This document shows positions 37,313 to 46,892 of a stretch of 64,000 nucleotides of DNA, piece by piece. The position numbers were made by a program, and so were the translations under genes. Below the pieces are notes generated by a model, which worked only from the letters and a program-made list of their open reading frames with translations, was not told where the DNA came from and ran no database searches. Origin of the DNA: Conchocele bisecta (lineage: Eukaryota; Mollusca; Bivalvia; Lucinida; Thyasiridae); the NCBI GenBank assembly GCA_029237695.1, contig CM055271.1:80115488-80179487 (forward strand). The letters are read 5' to 3'. Position 1 is the stretch's first letter; every line of letters starts with the position of its first letter.

Positions 37313-38194
37313 TAGGTTTGGGTACGCACTTCGGTTGCTCACAATCTTTGAATGGATGAAAGTGTAGCCGTAGATACGGCTACACTTTCATCCATTCAAC
37401 AATTGTTTTAAGATTTAATGTGTCACTGCATATTGTTGTAGAAAATGGATCATATTCACCTCGATTTCCTGTAGTTTTCACTTGTTTCGTTTGAGAACCT
37501 TCAACACATATGTTCACCGATATGTTGTTCAAGTGCTCGTGTTCACTTTTAGACAATTGCTAAGTTTCGCACTTAGTGATATATTTAATTTGGCCACCAA
37601 TATATTGGTTACGTGTTCGTGTTGCACTTTAGAACATATGTACATGTCTGTTCCACATTTTTCTGCCGACGAACCTTTGGCAGACACATTAAATCTTAAA
37701 ACAATTTAAATGTAAGTATTGTTTAACCAATAACAAAAAAAGTCACCCTCCCCAAAATATTTGGTTCGATGAAATTCCATCAAATATTGATTTTATAGCC
37801 AAACAAAACCTGAACCTGGCTAGATAGCTTGGAAATAAGAAAACAAAAGTTAGAATTTGAAAATCGGTCCACAAATTAAAACTTATTTTGAAAAGAGTAT
37901 ATTTTAGCCCCCATGTTAAATTCCCATAGAAAAATGGGATAAATTTGATGGAATTTCTTCAAATATGTTTTTGGAGGGAAGGTGACTTTTTTGTTATGGA
38001 TGAAAAAACTACTTACATTTATATATTTTTAAGATGTAATGTGCATAATGGCAAAAGTTTGTCGGCAGCAAAACATGGGACAGACAGTAGTATTGTTATT
38101 GCTAAGACCATTCAATGTATAATATATGATTGACTACGTTTTACACCACCGGTATATTGTTCGAGTGCGCCTGTTATCTTTTAGGCCATCGATA

Positions 38195-38376
38195 CAGTGT
38201 AACTTCTCTAAACCGGACACCAAGAAAACACATGTGATCTTATATTTGATGAGTTTCTTTGTCATTTATCCCAGGTTATAATGTATTAGTGATCGATAGC
38301 ACACAACTATGACACGGAATTATCAATTGCCTGATTGGGGACCTCCCAGGGTGTCCGGTTTAGAGAGGTTTCACTG
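38195..38376. mobile_element. AAACCGGACACC-family MITE beside a sulfotransferase exon
   Basis: Starts CAGTGTAACTTCTCTAAACC and ends TTTAGAGAGGTTTCACTG next to TA. It is inserted in the intron immediately downstream (minus sense) of the catalytic-His exon. Confidence 0.8.
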
Positions 38377-38401
38377 TATATTGTTTCCACAGTCGTGTTA
38401 C

Positions 38402-38501
38402 CTTTCCGTTGCCGTGTTTGAGCTGCTCTGGTAGCATGAAGTAGTGTAGATGACTCTTTATCACTCTCGGCGATTCCAGCTCTTCTACGTACTTAACTCC
38501 C
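38402..38501 (-). CDS. Sulfotransferase copy 1, catalytic-His exon (100 nt)
   Basis: Internal exon with acceptor ATACTTGCAG|GGG and donor AAAG|GTAACA. After one base completing the split codon, it reads VKYVEELESPRVIKSHLHYF and then LPEQL. The family's catalytic base is the His in K-T/S-H-L. The exon accepts the phase left by the 130-nt exon (60564-60693) and leaves in phase 0 for 35754-35877, so the three form one continuous frame. The intron upstream is 22 kb long and contains the complete Polinton. All splice sites are GT-AG, so this copy could still be expressed; transcription is untested. Confidence 0.88.
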
Positions 38502-39326
38502 CTGCAAGTATATGTTGTAACCCCTTTCCGGCTAGCTCATGTGCGGGGGAATGCTGGGGTCACGCAAGAAACAAATGTGCTACCCCGCTCCATACCTCTC
38601 GCGAGGGTAGCAATTTAACCCCATTTCTTTAATGCAACACATGGAAGACTGCGTTTTGCAATCGGTTATCCGGCGTGTTGATAAGTTAGCGATATAAAAC
38701 TGTCAAAACTGTATCAATTCATTAATAATAAAGAACATACACATGAAGAAATTGGTTATTTTACCGTGTCAAGGTGTTTATCTGACATTTATATATAAAT
38801 CTTGTAAATCTGAAAGCTTCATTTCGTTATGTTGAATGTTGAACAACAACAAGAGAAAAGATGGCTTCCATGTGAAAACGATTTCCCTGTTCTATTATTT
38901 TTGGCAATTCACTAGTTTGACATCAAAAATTATTTGTTGAAATGTATCAAATATACAGCTTACAAATTGTAGCTGTAGATAACATATCGATGGCGAATCA
39001 TTGTGGCTAGGGTCACGCAAATTTTACAAACACGGATTCCAGTTGAATTTATATTTGTTACTTGTATACACAAGTAGTCTATTTCGGAATCTGGTTCCAA
39101 AACGATACACAGGTAATCAACGGATCGTTATGTCGCCTTCACAATGAACCGGCAATCTCACAAACTCACTCCCAATTCACAATTCATGTTACATAATACA
39201 GTAGCCGCACATCGTCGTTTATACATGTATGTATATATTAACAGCGCTATTTGCGATACAGTAATACTGTATCGCAAATAGCGCTGTGAAAATATAAGTG
39301 AAATAGATGTTCTCCATAGAAGCTAC

Positions 39327-39745
39327 CACAGGCATTCGGTGTTTTTTGGCTTTCTCTATATACATGAACAAGGCTTCTAACTTTGATCGGACTGGACCTC
39401 GTATCATAACAAATTCCACGATTTTATTAACGCTAATGTGAATAGTTTGGCGGAAAGTGCACATGTTCATTTGAGAGTATTGTTATATTGCTAAAATAAC
39501 GTAGCTAGAACATAATTATGCAAATAATATAGAATTACAGCTCCTTTTCCTTGGTCGGACACAACCTCGTATCATAAGAAATGAAATAATGTGTTTAATG
39601 TTCAATATTGTAGTGGAAAGTTCATATGATCATTTGAGAATTATCGTTATCCTGCAAAAATACATAGAATAAATGTAAAATTACAATTTTAAACATGTTA
39701 TTTTGTTATGATACGAGGTCATATTCGACCAATGTTAGAAGCCTT

Positions 39746-39783
<38 letters not shown>

Positions 39784-39822
39784 TTATACCAATGAAAGCC
39801 GAAACACGCCGAATGCCTGTGC
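39327..39822. mobile_element. Inverted-repeat MITE (CACAGGCATTCGG ends), copy 2
   Basis: Same ends and internal TCGTATCATAAC segments as 4998-5441, in the same orientation. Confidence 0.7.
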
Positions 39823-39967
39823 GCTGGACCGGCAATCTCACCAAATCACTACCAATCCACAATTTCTGTTACATAAGTCAGCAGTCGCTTAACGTCGTTT
39901 AAATATACTGTATCGCATATAGCGCTGTGAAAATATACGAGAGACAGATGTTCACCCTAGAAACTAT

Positions 39968-40393
39968 CAAGGTACATGATCACATGGTTACCACAACAAC
40001 AACAATGTCTGAAAGTGTTGAAAGCGCGCCCACTCCAAAGTAAATATTACATGTATTTTATATTTTCCTTAATATGCAACGTATTTTTATTAGATATGGC
40101 GCCGCAAACCCGTGTTCATGGCCTTCATTTTGTGGTCTCGCGACTTCGCCACATACTAATGTCGTTTTTTGCGAATAATCGATTTCCGTGTCAGTATTGA
40201 CAGTAAACTTGGAAATCTATTCGTCGCAAAACGATAAATATTGGGGCCAAAGTAACAAGACGCGTTTGATTAATTTTAATTCAAAACCGTTACATAATAA
40301 GGACAACAACAGAACACGTACCTTGAATCAGAGGCGCTGCTGGAAGTGACAGTAATTTGTGCTGTTGTTGTAACCACGTGAGCATGCACCTTC
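39968..40393. mobile_element. Palindromic MITE, CAAGGTG family, copy 6
   Basis: Ends CAAGGTACATGATCACATGG and CACGTGAGCATGCACCTT, with (CAA)n and (TTG)n subterminal. It contains the GCGAATAATCGATTTCCGTG element also seen in copies 3 and 4. Confidence 0.7.
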
Positions 40394-41933
40394 GCTATAT
40401 TGACTGAATGATGTTAGTGTGTAAATATCACCCTGACATTGATGACCAATCGAATTACTCTCAATTGGACCATTCAAATACATGACATGACTGACAATAG
40501 CATGCATGTCAATCACGAACAGTAATCAACTGCCATGATTCACTATACTATACTTCGCCACGAACTAAAATACGGGTTAAAAGTAACACTACCACATATA
40601 ATGCTCTTCCGTGGGTCGCCAGGGTGTCCGATTGATAGTCGTGTCACTGTGATATTGATATCTGAGCACTTCAATGCGTGCATCCGTGCTTTGCTATGAT
40701 GAAAATACACGGTCACCATACATACATGTCGCAGCGGAGGACATACAAATTAACCGCACAGCATATCTTGTAATGTCCGCATTAGAAAGGATCTACTGTC
40801 GAACCTCCCCGAACGGCCACCTCTCTACAACAACACCCTCTCTATAACAGTCACTATTGTATATCTCAAATGGATGATTTCCTCTGTATCTAACCATTAG
40901 ACTGCTGAGCACGAAAATTGCCGTCTGCTGTTGCTGTGTCTTCTTTCTCCATAAAAACATGTTTTGACAACATTTTAGAATCATTTCCATTGGAAATGAT
41001 TCTAAAATGTTGTCAAAACATGTTTTTGATGAGAATTATCGAAGAAAATAAATAAACAGCATTAACCTCCCTACAACAGCCACCTCTCTATAACAGCCAA
41101 TTTTGCGTGTTCCCATGGGTGGCTGTTGTAGAGAGGTTGCACTGTACTGTAATTACAAATTGCACCGGTTATGTATCTCCCGTATCACATTACTGGTAAT
41201 ACAGTCCGCGCCGGCGTAAAATGTTTCACGTCGAAAACTGCACCGCTTTCCTGACGAGTTGTCACTCTACCTACAGTAGCGCTTTTCTGCTCCTTACCTA
41301 TTTGTATATACTAATATCGTATACATATCGTAATCGTATTGGTATATTTAATGAGCATATCGTATGATCATATAATATTGGTATGTTTGTACCGTATTAT
41401 CGTATAGTACAGTTTGTTTACATTATACAAACGTACTATACGAAAATTATACAAACATACGATATCCGTTCGTTTATATGATATATCCGTACGGATATGG
41501 TATGCATATACCATACCCGAAGTGTGGCATAAAAGTGCCTATACACCGGGTGAGAGATTAAACTCTAGCTAGGCATATCGAATCGTATCGCGTAAACAAT
41601 GACAAGTTATTCATTATTTAATTGGATTTTGTTTCTCGTTTTGTGGATATATTTTGAGGGCGCAATTTTGAAATACCAATTATTAGGGGCGGATCAAATA
41701 TTAAGGCAAATAGTACACGGCAACACCGTTAATATATCGTATACATTTACGGTATTCTGGTACATTTATACCGTACACAAATCTGGTATGTTTGTACGAT
41801 ACAAACGTACCAGAATTATACACATGTATAAAAATCGTATAAACGTACGATTTGAATGGTATATCTATACGATATTGGTTGGTATGTACGGTACAAACAT
41901 ACCGTACGTTTATATTATATGCATATCGTATAG

Positions 41934-42387
41934 GTTAGAAGACACCAAATGGTGCGAAATCGCCCAGGGTGTATGTAAAAGTAGTCCGGTATAAAAAAAA
42001 TAGTGCGGGTGTTTTGAGGTCACAGACACCGTTTGCTTACTACCCAGTTTCACTTGAGGAACATTTTAGGGTGCCTTTAACACAAGTTTTCAGCAATTTT
42101 GTAGCATTTAAAAGAAAACACTGAACCTGTTGGTCACTTGATGTAAACGGAGTTTCCGTGGCCAAAAAATGTACACAATATTGGAGGATATGACAAGGTT
42201 GGATTTATCTTTCTTAGGAGTAAGTGAACCTATTGTTTAGTTCATGCAGAACCAGTACAGACTGGCTGCAGGTCATGTACAAGTGGGTCCCACAGCATCC
42301 ATACGAATAGTGAAAGCAGGAGAGACTGGCCTTATTGGATGGCATTCGGTTAAATTATACAGTAAAACTATTTGGTGGTGTCTAACC
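41934..42387 (+). repeat. GTTAGAAGACACC direct repeat, left copy
   Basis: A 454-bp unit starting GTTAGAAGACACCAAATGG and ending TTTGGTGGTGTCTAACC, so its own ends are roughly inverted. Repeated in the same orientation at 58778-59145. The left copy has about 80 bp that the right one lacks, near the CAAAAAATGTACA segment. The pair brackets the Polinton and about 0.9 kb of older sequence. Confidence 0.8.
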
Positions 42388-42547
42388 TATAAGGTGTGCC
42401 TAGGCCCTATGTGAGATATGTTTTTTTTTGTAGAATTTGAAGTTGGAAGTTTATGTTTCTCGTAGCTATGTCTCTGGGAACATAATTTAAAGTTACTGCG
42501 ACAAGAGTAATCGAGCGGACTCCGCGATGCAACATATTTGTTCTTTT

Positions 42548-42726
42548 AGTAGTATATAAGAGTCACAATGAAACCACCACCCTATGTAAGCCACCGGCTA
42601 CGCGCGGTGCCTCCCAACGCATGGTGGTATCATTGATGACTCTTATATACTACTCAGATTTTCCCCCATTTTTCGGTAGGTATTTATGAGAAAAATATTT
42701 GTCATCAACCGCGAGATCATATATTT
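42548..42726 (+). repeat. Polinton left terminal inverted repeat with internal hairpin
   Basis: About 179 bp matching 57868-58045 inverted, with about eight differences. The outer 107 bp (42548-42654) is itself a long imperfect palindrome: it begins AGTAGTATATAAGAGTCA and ends TGACTCTTATATACTACT, with ACCACC/GGTGGT next inwards and a CACCG...CGGTG core. Confidence 0.93.
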
Positions 42727-42795
42727 CCTAGAGCAAAAAAAAAAAAAAGAGTTTAGGTCTAGCAGAGATTCGAACTCACAACCCACGTCTCCACA

Positions 42796-43089
42796 ATGGT
42801 TGGAGTGAAGAATAATTGTGCGTGGTTGAAGACAGGTAGTCACGAGAGATGTTTTCGTACTGGTATTTACGAATATTGCAAACATCACCGTGCATGGATG
42901 CGAAGAGGTTCCGTTTCACCTCGCCCATGTCGGTATTGTGGGGTAGGGACCAAATCCGAGTCATTGCTATGTCCACCATGTGGTGGCACTCAGGCTAATC
43001 ATCGAATGGTTAACAAGGGATTACGTGCTCGCAAGTATTATAATTTAGTAATAATTCAACTCGGAAAGTCAGTTAGAAAGATAGAATAG
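42796..43089 (+). CDS. Small Cys/His-rich zinc-binding protein (97 aa)
   Basis: First gene after the left terminal repeat. It has two metal-binding-like clusters: an N-terminal C...C...YCKHH group (about residues 8-30) and a zinc-ribbon-like CRYCG...LCPPCGG (about residues 45-63), followed by a basic tail. No enzyme motif. Such short zinc-ribbon proteins are often DNA- or RNA-binding, but I cannot name a function. The 5' end overlaps, on the opposite strand, a stretch resembling the 3' half of a tRNA gene. It is separated from the next gene by 750 bp of structured non-coding DNA. It could also be a decayed remnant, though the Cys pairs argue for a real protein. Confidence 0.6.
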   Translation: MVGVKNNCAWLKTGSHERCFRTGIYEYCKHHRAWMRRGSVSPRPCRYCGVGTKSESLLCPPCGGTQANHRMVNKGLRARKYYNLVIIQLGKSVRKIE

Positions 43090-43194
43090 ATCTGATGTGT
43101 ACTTTTTGATATGTCACGGGTACAAGGATCAAACTAATTTTATAAAATATTGAAAAAAAAAAAAAAAAGCAAAAGCCTCCACTCGTGTACACAC

Positions 43195-43240
43195 CCCCAG
43201 CGACTGGGCAGATTTCTTAGCCGGCACCCAGCCACTGGGG
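43195..43240. other. Hairpin 1 with CAGATTTCTTAGCCGGCAC loop
   Basis: Arms CCCCAGCGACTGGG and CCCAGCCACTGGGG pair at 12 of 14 positions around an 18-nt loop. The loop sequence recurs in the hairpin at 43358-43453. Confidence 0.7.
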
Positions 43241-43357
43241 TATTGTGATCTTTCTTAAGCCCACACATCTGTTGGCTCACAGTCTAGTTTTACGGGTCGC
43301 CTTTAACCCCATTGCCAATTCCTCTATTAAGAGAAACCAGCGAAGTAAGGTGAGCCT

Positions 43358-43453
43358 ATGTGTGAATTTGGTTTCCGAAATTGCGTAGCTCTTAGGCAGA
43401 AATCTTTTAGGCCGGCACCTTTGAGCTACGCAATTACATCACCAAATACACAC
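43358..43453. other. Hairpin 2 with CAGAAATCTTTTAGGCCGGC loop
   Basis: Inner perfect 13-bp arms AATTGCGTAGCTC and GAGCTACGCAATT, with outer arms GTGTGAATTTGGT and ACCAAATACACAC. The 31-nt loop carries the same GCAGA...CTT..AG.CCGGCACC sequence as hairpin 1. Confidence 0.7.
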
Positions 43454-43634
43454 ACATATTTATAGACTGCTACCATTAAACAGACGAGACGGACGTCATA
43501 CCGGATCAACAACATGGCACACACGAGATGAGACCAATTGTTGTAAGGCTTACAAACGTATATATACTCATCAATTTCCTATACAACATAAAAATGGTTA
43601 AAGCTAAGAAAGCAAATAAAAACCACAAAATATA

Positions 43635-43714
43635 TCGATAAGCGGTTATAGAAATGTATGGTGGTCAGTGGGTGTCGATACGCGGTTATATAAATGTATG
43701 GTGGTCAGTGGGTG
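43635..43714. repeat. Two tandem 40-bp units
   Basis: Two adjacent copies of a 40-bp unit ending GGTGGTCAGTGGGTG, with two differences. Confidence 0.9.
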
Positions 43715-43840
43715 TCGTAACGGGACCCTAAATCTTTTTTTATTTTTTGTTTTATGTTCCGTCTGGAGGGGCCGTCGGAACAGCTGGACTGTAAGGTGGA
43801 GGAATCTCATGCTGCCGATGCAGACACGCTAATAAGCATA

Positions 43841-44239
43841 TCACGTCCCGAGACGGGAGAGGAGATTTTTTCTCTCGTCGGCCCTCCCTTCCATAACAAG
43901 TTGTTTTATATCTTCGTCCGCGAGAATTTGTGGTCGAGCCTTGGACCGGATAGTACCCTTTAAATCCTGGTATCTGGACATCTCTTCGACGACCATTTTG
44001 AACTCGCTATCTGATATATCGTTGTCGGCTATCGCTTTTGACACGATAACGTCGATATTGTTTTTCTTAGATCTCGCGAGAACCGCTATTCGATCGTGCT
44101 TTCGACTCTTGGCCTCTAGTTTTCATTCCTCTCCCTCATTTTGTAGAATATGTTGTATCTCAACGATTCTGGTCATCCTAAAGGATGCCGGGTCGGCCGT
44201 CCCCGAAGGTAAGTGTGGGTATAGTTTTTCGTCACTCAT
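43841..44239 (-). pseudogene. Small Polinton protein, interrupted by one in-frame TGA
   Basis: The frame starts at ATG 44239 (overlapping the TGA of the gene before it as ATGA) and reads MSDEKLYPHLPSGTADPASF, then RMTRIVEIQHIL. It then meets one in-frame TGA after NEGEE and continues open, as a basic region (KSRKHDRIAVLARSKK) and an acidic, helical C-terminus to 43841. The composition is continuous across the stop, so this looks like one protein of about 130 residues broken by a point change, for example CGA to TGA. Function unknown. The tight coupling to the fibre-like gene suggests a shared transcript and possibly a virion-related role. No membrane segment is seen. Confidence 0.65.
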
Positions 44240-44775
44240 TCATATAAATCGAGTTCTATTAACAGTGTAATAATAGTGGAGGAAGTTGATTGATCAGCGC
44301 TTTTTGTAACAAAATTTATAACACTACCTGCCGGAACTTTAATTGAAGTGTCATCATCGAATATCGTAAAACCTGACCTCTGTCCCGCGTGCTTGGTGAT
44401 GCCAGACGTCTGTTCTACTCCATTCAGGACGATATTCACTCGGACTTTGTCAGCGGCGTGTCCGCGAAAGTTGACCGAGCAGATCGACATTCGAAAAATA
44501 GTCCCGGACACTGTCATGGTGTATCCCCCGTATCTGTTGCTCGCGTTGGCACCGAATGAATATTCGTAGGCCCCCTTGGTAAGTGTACCCCGCTCCTCGG
44601 CCCAAACTGTTATGACGGGTTTTCGAGCTTGCAATTTTTCAGTTTGTGCAACCGCCCTAGTTAAAACTGTGTGGCACTGTGCTACCCCCCTCTCCAACCT
44701 TCTCACTGTAGCTTCATCGTCCGCGTCGGGAACGTCACGTTCTATGTTGGAAATACCTGGACCGTATATGCTCAT
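44236..44775 (-). CDS. C1q/fibre-like trimeric jelly-roll protein (179 aa), candidate attachment protein
   Basis: ATG at 44775, open to the TGA at 44236, which overlaps the next start. Residues 20-50 form a short helical, coiled-coil-like stalk (VRRLERGVAQCHTVLTRAV). The C-terminal 120 residues are a beta-rich domain with GYTMTVSGTIFRMSI, VRVNIVLNGVEQTSG and the closing IITLLIELDLYE strand, a pattern typical of C1q/TNF-like trimeric heads. A short trimerising stalk plus head is what a capsid spike or fibre needs, so a receptor-binding role is inferred. It lies beside the penton-like gene, which fits. The frame is intact. Alternative: a non-structural C1q-like protein. Confidence 0.6.
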   Translation of the reverse strand: MSIYGPGISNIERDVPDADDEATVRRLERGVAQCHTVLTRAVAQTEKLQARKPVITVWAEERGTLTKGAYEYSFGANASNRYGGYTMTVSGTIFRMSICSVNFRGHAADKVRVNIVLNGVEQTSGITKHAGQRSGFTIFDDDTSIKVPAGSVINFVTKSADQSTSSTIITLLIELDLYE

Positions 44776-44803
44776 AATTAATATGTGTAAATATATATTA
44801 TGT

Positions 44804-45490
44804 TTAATCAGTTATTTCTAGAACAACCGAAATTGGGTAATAGTTGAATAACTTTCTCGCTCGATCATCGAGAATAGAAATTTCCAATTCGTGGATGTGT
44901 CCCGATTCTAAAAATTTCATATCAGGGTGTGGGAAGTATAATGTCACAGTCTCTCCATAGAAACAGTCGCTGGCTTGCACAGTTTTCAATAATGTGCTAG
45001 GAGCTCCGTCTAACGTGTTGTACGATGTGTTCAATTGATTAAGATACACCCCGAGTGTTTTTGTGAAAACGATGTCCACCGGTTCGTCACCGATGTACTC
45101 ACCCGGTGCAAACCAACCCTTATTGTCGGAGTATGTTTTTAAAAAACCGAGCCGCACAGCTAATGATGGAGATATCGTTACCTGGTTTTGAGGTTTGATG
45201 ATAAATGTAGCGAGTCCGGTGAATTTAGAGAGTATAAGGTTGGCTCTACCATCAAGCTCTGACGCAACAAAAGTTTGGAGGGCTCTCGAACTCCAAAGGC
45301 CGGGGGGTAACTTTACACTCGCTTGTCGTCTATTATGTATATACACGAACCCTTCATCATCCCCATCGTTTTTCCACCCAACTGTAAAGGTGATTGATTT
45401 GAGGCCCACCCGACGTTTTCCGCAACAGTTGTCGATTGATTTTTGAAGTTGACAACTCTCTTTTTGAACATTAGTGATAGTAGCAAACAT
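44804..45490 (-). CDS. PX: Penton-like minor capsid protein (PX type)
   Basis: The most likely start is ATG 45490 (MFATITNVQKES), giving 228 residues; an upstream in-frame start at 45520 would overlap the divergent gene. The protein is beta-rich (VGLKSITFTVGW, VYIHNRR, FIIKPQNQVTISPSLAVRLG, ETVTLYFPHPD) and ends VVLEITD. Length, position among capsid genes and beta content fit the single-jelly-roll penton protein of Polintons. That protein occupies the fivefold vertices of the predicted capsid. Only 14 bp separate its start from the divergent gene at 45505, so any promoters must overlap. Frame intact. Assignment is by element context and fold impression, not a catalytic motif. Confidence 0.7.
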   Translation of the reverse strand: MFATITNVQKESCQLQKSIDNCCGKRRVGLKSITFTVGWKNDGDDEGFVYIHNRRQASVKLPPGLWSSRALQTFVASELDGRANLILSKFTGLATFIIKPQNQVTISPSLAVRLGFLKTYSDNKGWFAPGEYIGDEPVDIVFTKTLGVYLNQLNTSYNTLDGAPSTLLKTVQASDCFYGETVTLYFPHPDMKFLESGHIHELEISILDDRARKLFNYYPISVVLEITD

Positions 45491-45504
45491 AATAATATCT
45501 TGCA

Positions 45505-46892
45505 ATGGATACCAAAGCATTTAGCTTTAATTCTGATATAAAGTACGCGGTCGGTGGTAAATACACAAAAAGAAAAACGTTGTTAATCCTTGTACACCCA
45601 ACTGTAACAGTTAGACCGGACAGTGGCTTTGCCACCAATTTCCCTAACATCTTTGAACAATATAGGCTGCCCAAGATTACTACGATAGAGGCAGTAAACG
45701 GGTGGAAAGCAACACCGATGCAGTTTTGGCAGAACCAAATAAATTTCGCTGTATGGTGCGCAACAGCCGGGTGTGGAGTTTGACATAAAGACCATCTGAC
45801 ATCCAAGAATGTCATGCTCCGATGTGTCTACAACTTTCATGCGTTTTATACTATTAGGAGGATTCTCAAAGAACTAGGTATTTCACTACCTCAAGACGAC
45901 GCCTGGGATCCCATTTCCAACGCATACGACCGTATGGCCTTTGAAAGACTGTGTAGCGAATTTAACGTTTCAAAAGACGCAGACTGGAGACAGAAAGCAT
46001 TTCCTACCACCACCGGTCTCGGGGACGTTCTCATTCGGGTCATCCGGGGAATTGGACGCAGACTGATTTTAGACACGATCACTCCGGCGACCACATCGTC
46101 AGTCGGAACGCCGGGAATTTTGACCCCGCGACGATGACTTTCGGGCCGGAAGTGTCTGGAGGTCGGCACTGTGGCGCGTTTTCTTGTAAAATGTTACCTC
46201 CGAAACGGGCTCACGTCGATTACATACAGCAGGCTGCTGAGGTTCAGGACGTGTGGGGTACATTTATGTTAGATACGGGTCAAGGGTTCACGCAGGCCGG
46301 GGTTACTCGCCTCAACGATTCCATTCGCACATATGTCTGGTCCATCCTCGGCGCACAGAAGCAAACTCGAAGTTCTATAATAGGAGTCGGAACGGCCTTT
46401 GACGCGCAAAAACATTTTTTGGTACTTGTAGAGGACGGCATATCAGCTAGGGTGGACCAGGAGAAGGCGATCCAGAATTATCAAGACGTTTTGCAGAATG
46501 CCAGCACCCCAGTAGACTATGTATTTGGAATAGGTCTTTATATGGCACCGAGCAATATGATACTACGAGACGATCCGGTTGACGGTTACAATAATCAGAT
46601 CGTAATAGCCACCACCAATCAAAAAATCGGCCACAACGGTAACGTGAACACGGATATCATAAAGCGCACCCGCAAGAGGCCCGGGTTCATAAAACCCCCA
46701 ATTCGCGAATTGGATACACCAACCCCAATTCAGCCCCCATCAAGTTCATTTGAACCCAGTGTTTCACCCCCAATTCACGAATTGAGTTCCGCGGTTGTTC
46801 CACCCGCAGCAAGTTCCCCCAATCACGAGGAGGAGAAATTAGTACTCGTCGTCACCCTCGTGGCGTTCGGACTATTTGTGCTTTGGATTTAG
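45505..46892 (+). pseudogene. Conserved Polinton protein with C-terminal membrane anchor; one TGA and one frameshift
   Basis: Three open pieces make one gene. ATG 45505 to the in-frame TGA at 45781-45783 (after WCATAGCGV) continues in the same frame with LTSKNVMLRCVYNFHAFYTI to 46137. The last part is in the next frame, entered somewhere near 46095-46130, and runs to 46892. The whole would be about 460 residues: an N-terminal region rich in aromatic residues, a central conserved region (RLNDSIRTYVWSILGAQ, FGIGLYMAPSNM), a Pro/Ser-rich spacer and a terminal hydrophobic segment (LVLVVTLVAFGLFVLWI). A membrane or virion role is likely but unproven. Its 3' end overlaps the convergent gene by about 21 bp. 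The damage makes this copy a pseudogene unless recoded. Confidence 0.75.

Larger units (their letters stand above)
35878..38401. other. Intron of sulfotransferase copy 1 with MITEs
   Basis: Includes an inverted repeat around 36405-36530 (GAATAGTAGTGCCGTGAATG ... CATTCACGGCACTAACATAC), the CAGTAGCGC MITE (36716-37312), part of the TGCCGACGAAC MITE (about 37660-38100) and an AAACCGGACACC MITE (38195-38376) that ends about 25 bp before the exon donor side. Confidence 0.6.
38502..41273. other. Intronic repeats 3' of the Polinton-bearing region
   Basis: Contains a 46-bp near-perfect palindrome (39241-39286, ACAGCGCTATTTGCGATACA arms), the CACAGGCATTCGG MITE (39327-39822) with a (TA)n tract at 39751-39778, the CAAGGTG MITE (39968-40393) and a CAGTCGAACCTCCCC hairpin MITE (about 40798-41145). 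38640-39230 and 40400-40790 show nothing recognisable. Confidence 0.55.
43090..43840. other. Structured non-coding region of the Polinton
   Basis: Holds a poly(A) tract (about 43153-43168), two hairpins with matching loop sequence (43195-43240 and 43358-43453) and two tandem 40-bp units (43635-43714). No convincing gene; a 15-codon basic frame starting ATGGTTAAAGCTAAG at about 43593 is too short to judge. Confidence 0.6.

Noticed and set aside
42757..42830. A tRNA gene on the minus strand at the Polinton's left end
   Set aside because: The T-arm and an anticodon-like stem are present, but there is no acceptor stem, A-box or proper D-arm, and the loop lacks U33. Kept only as a low-interest finding.
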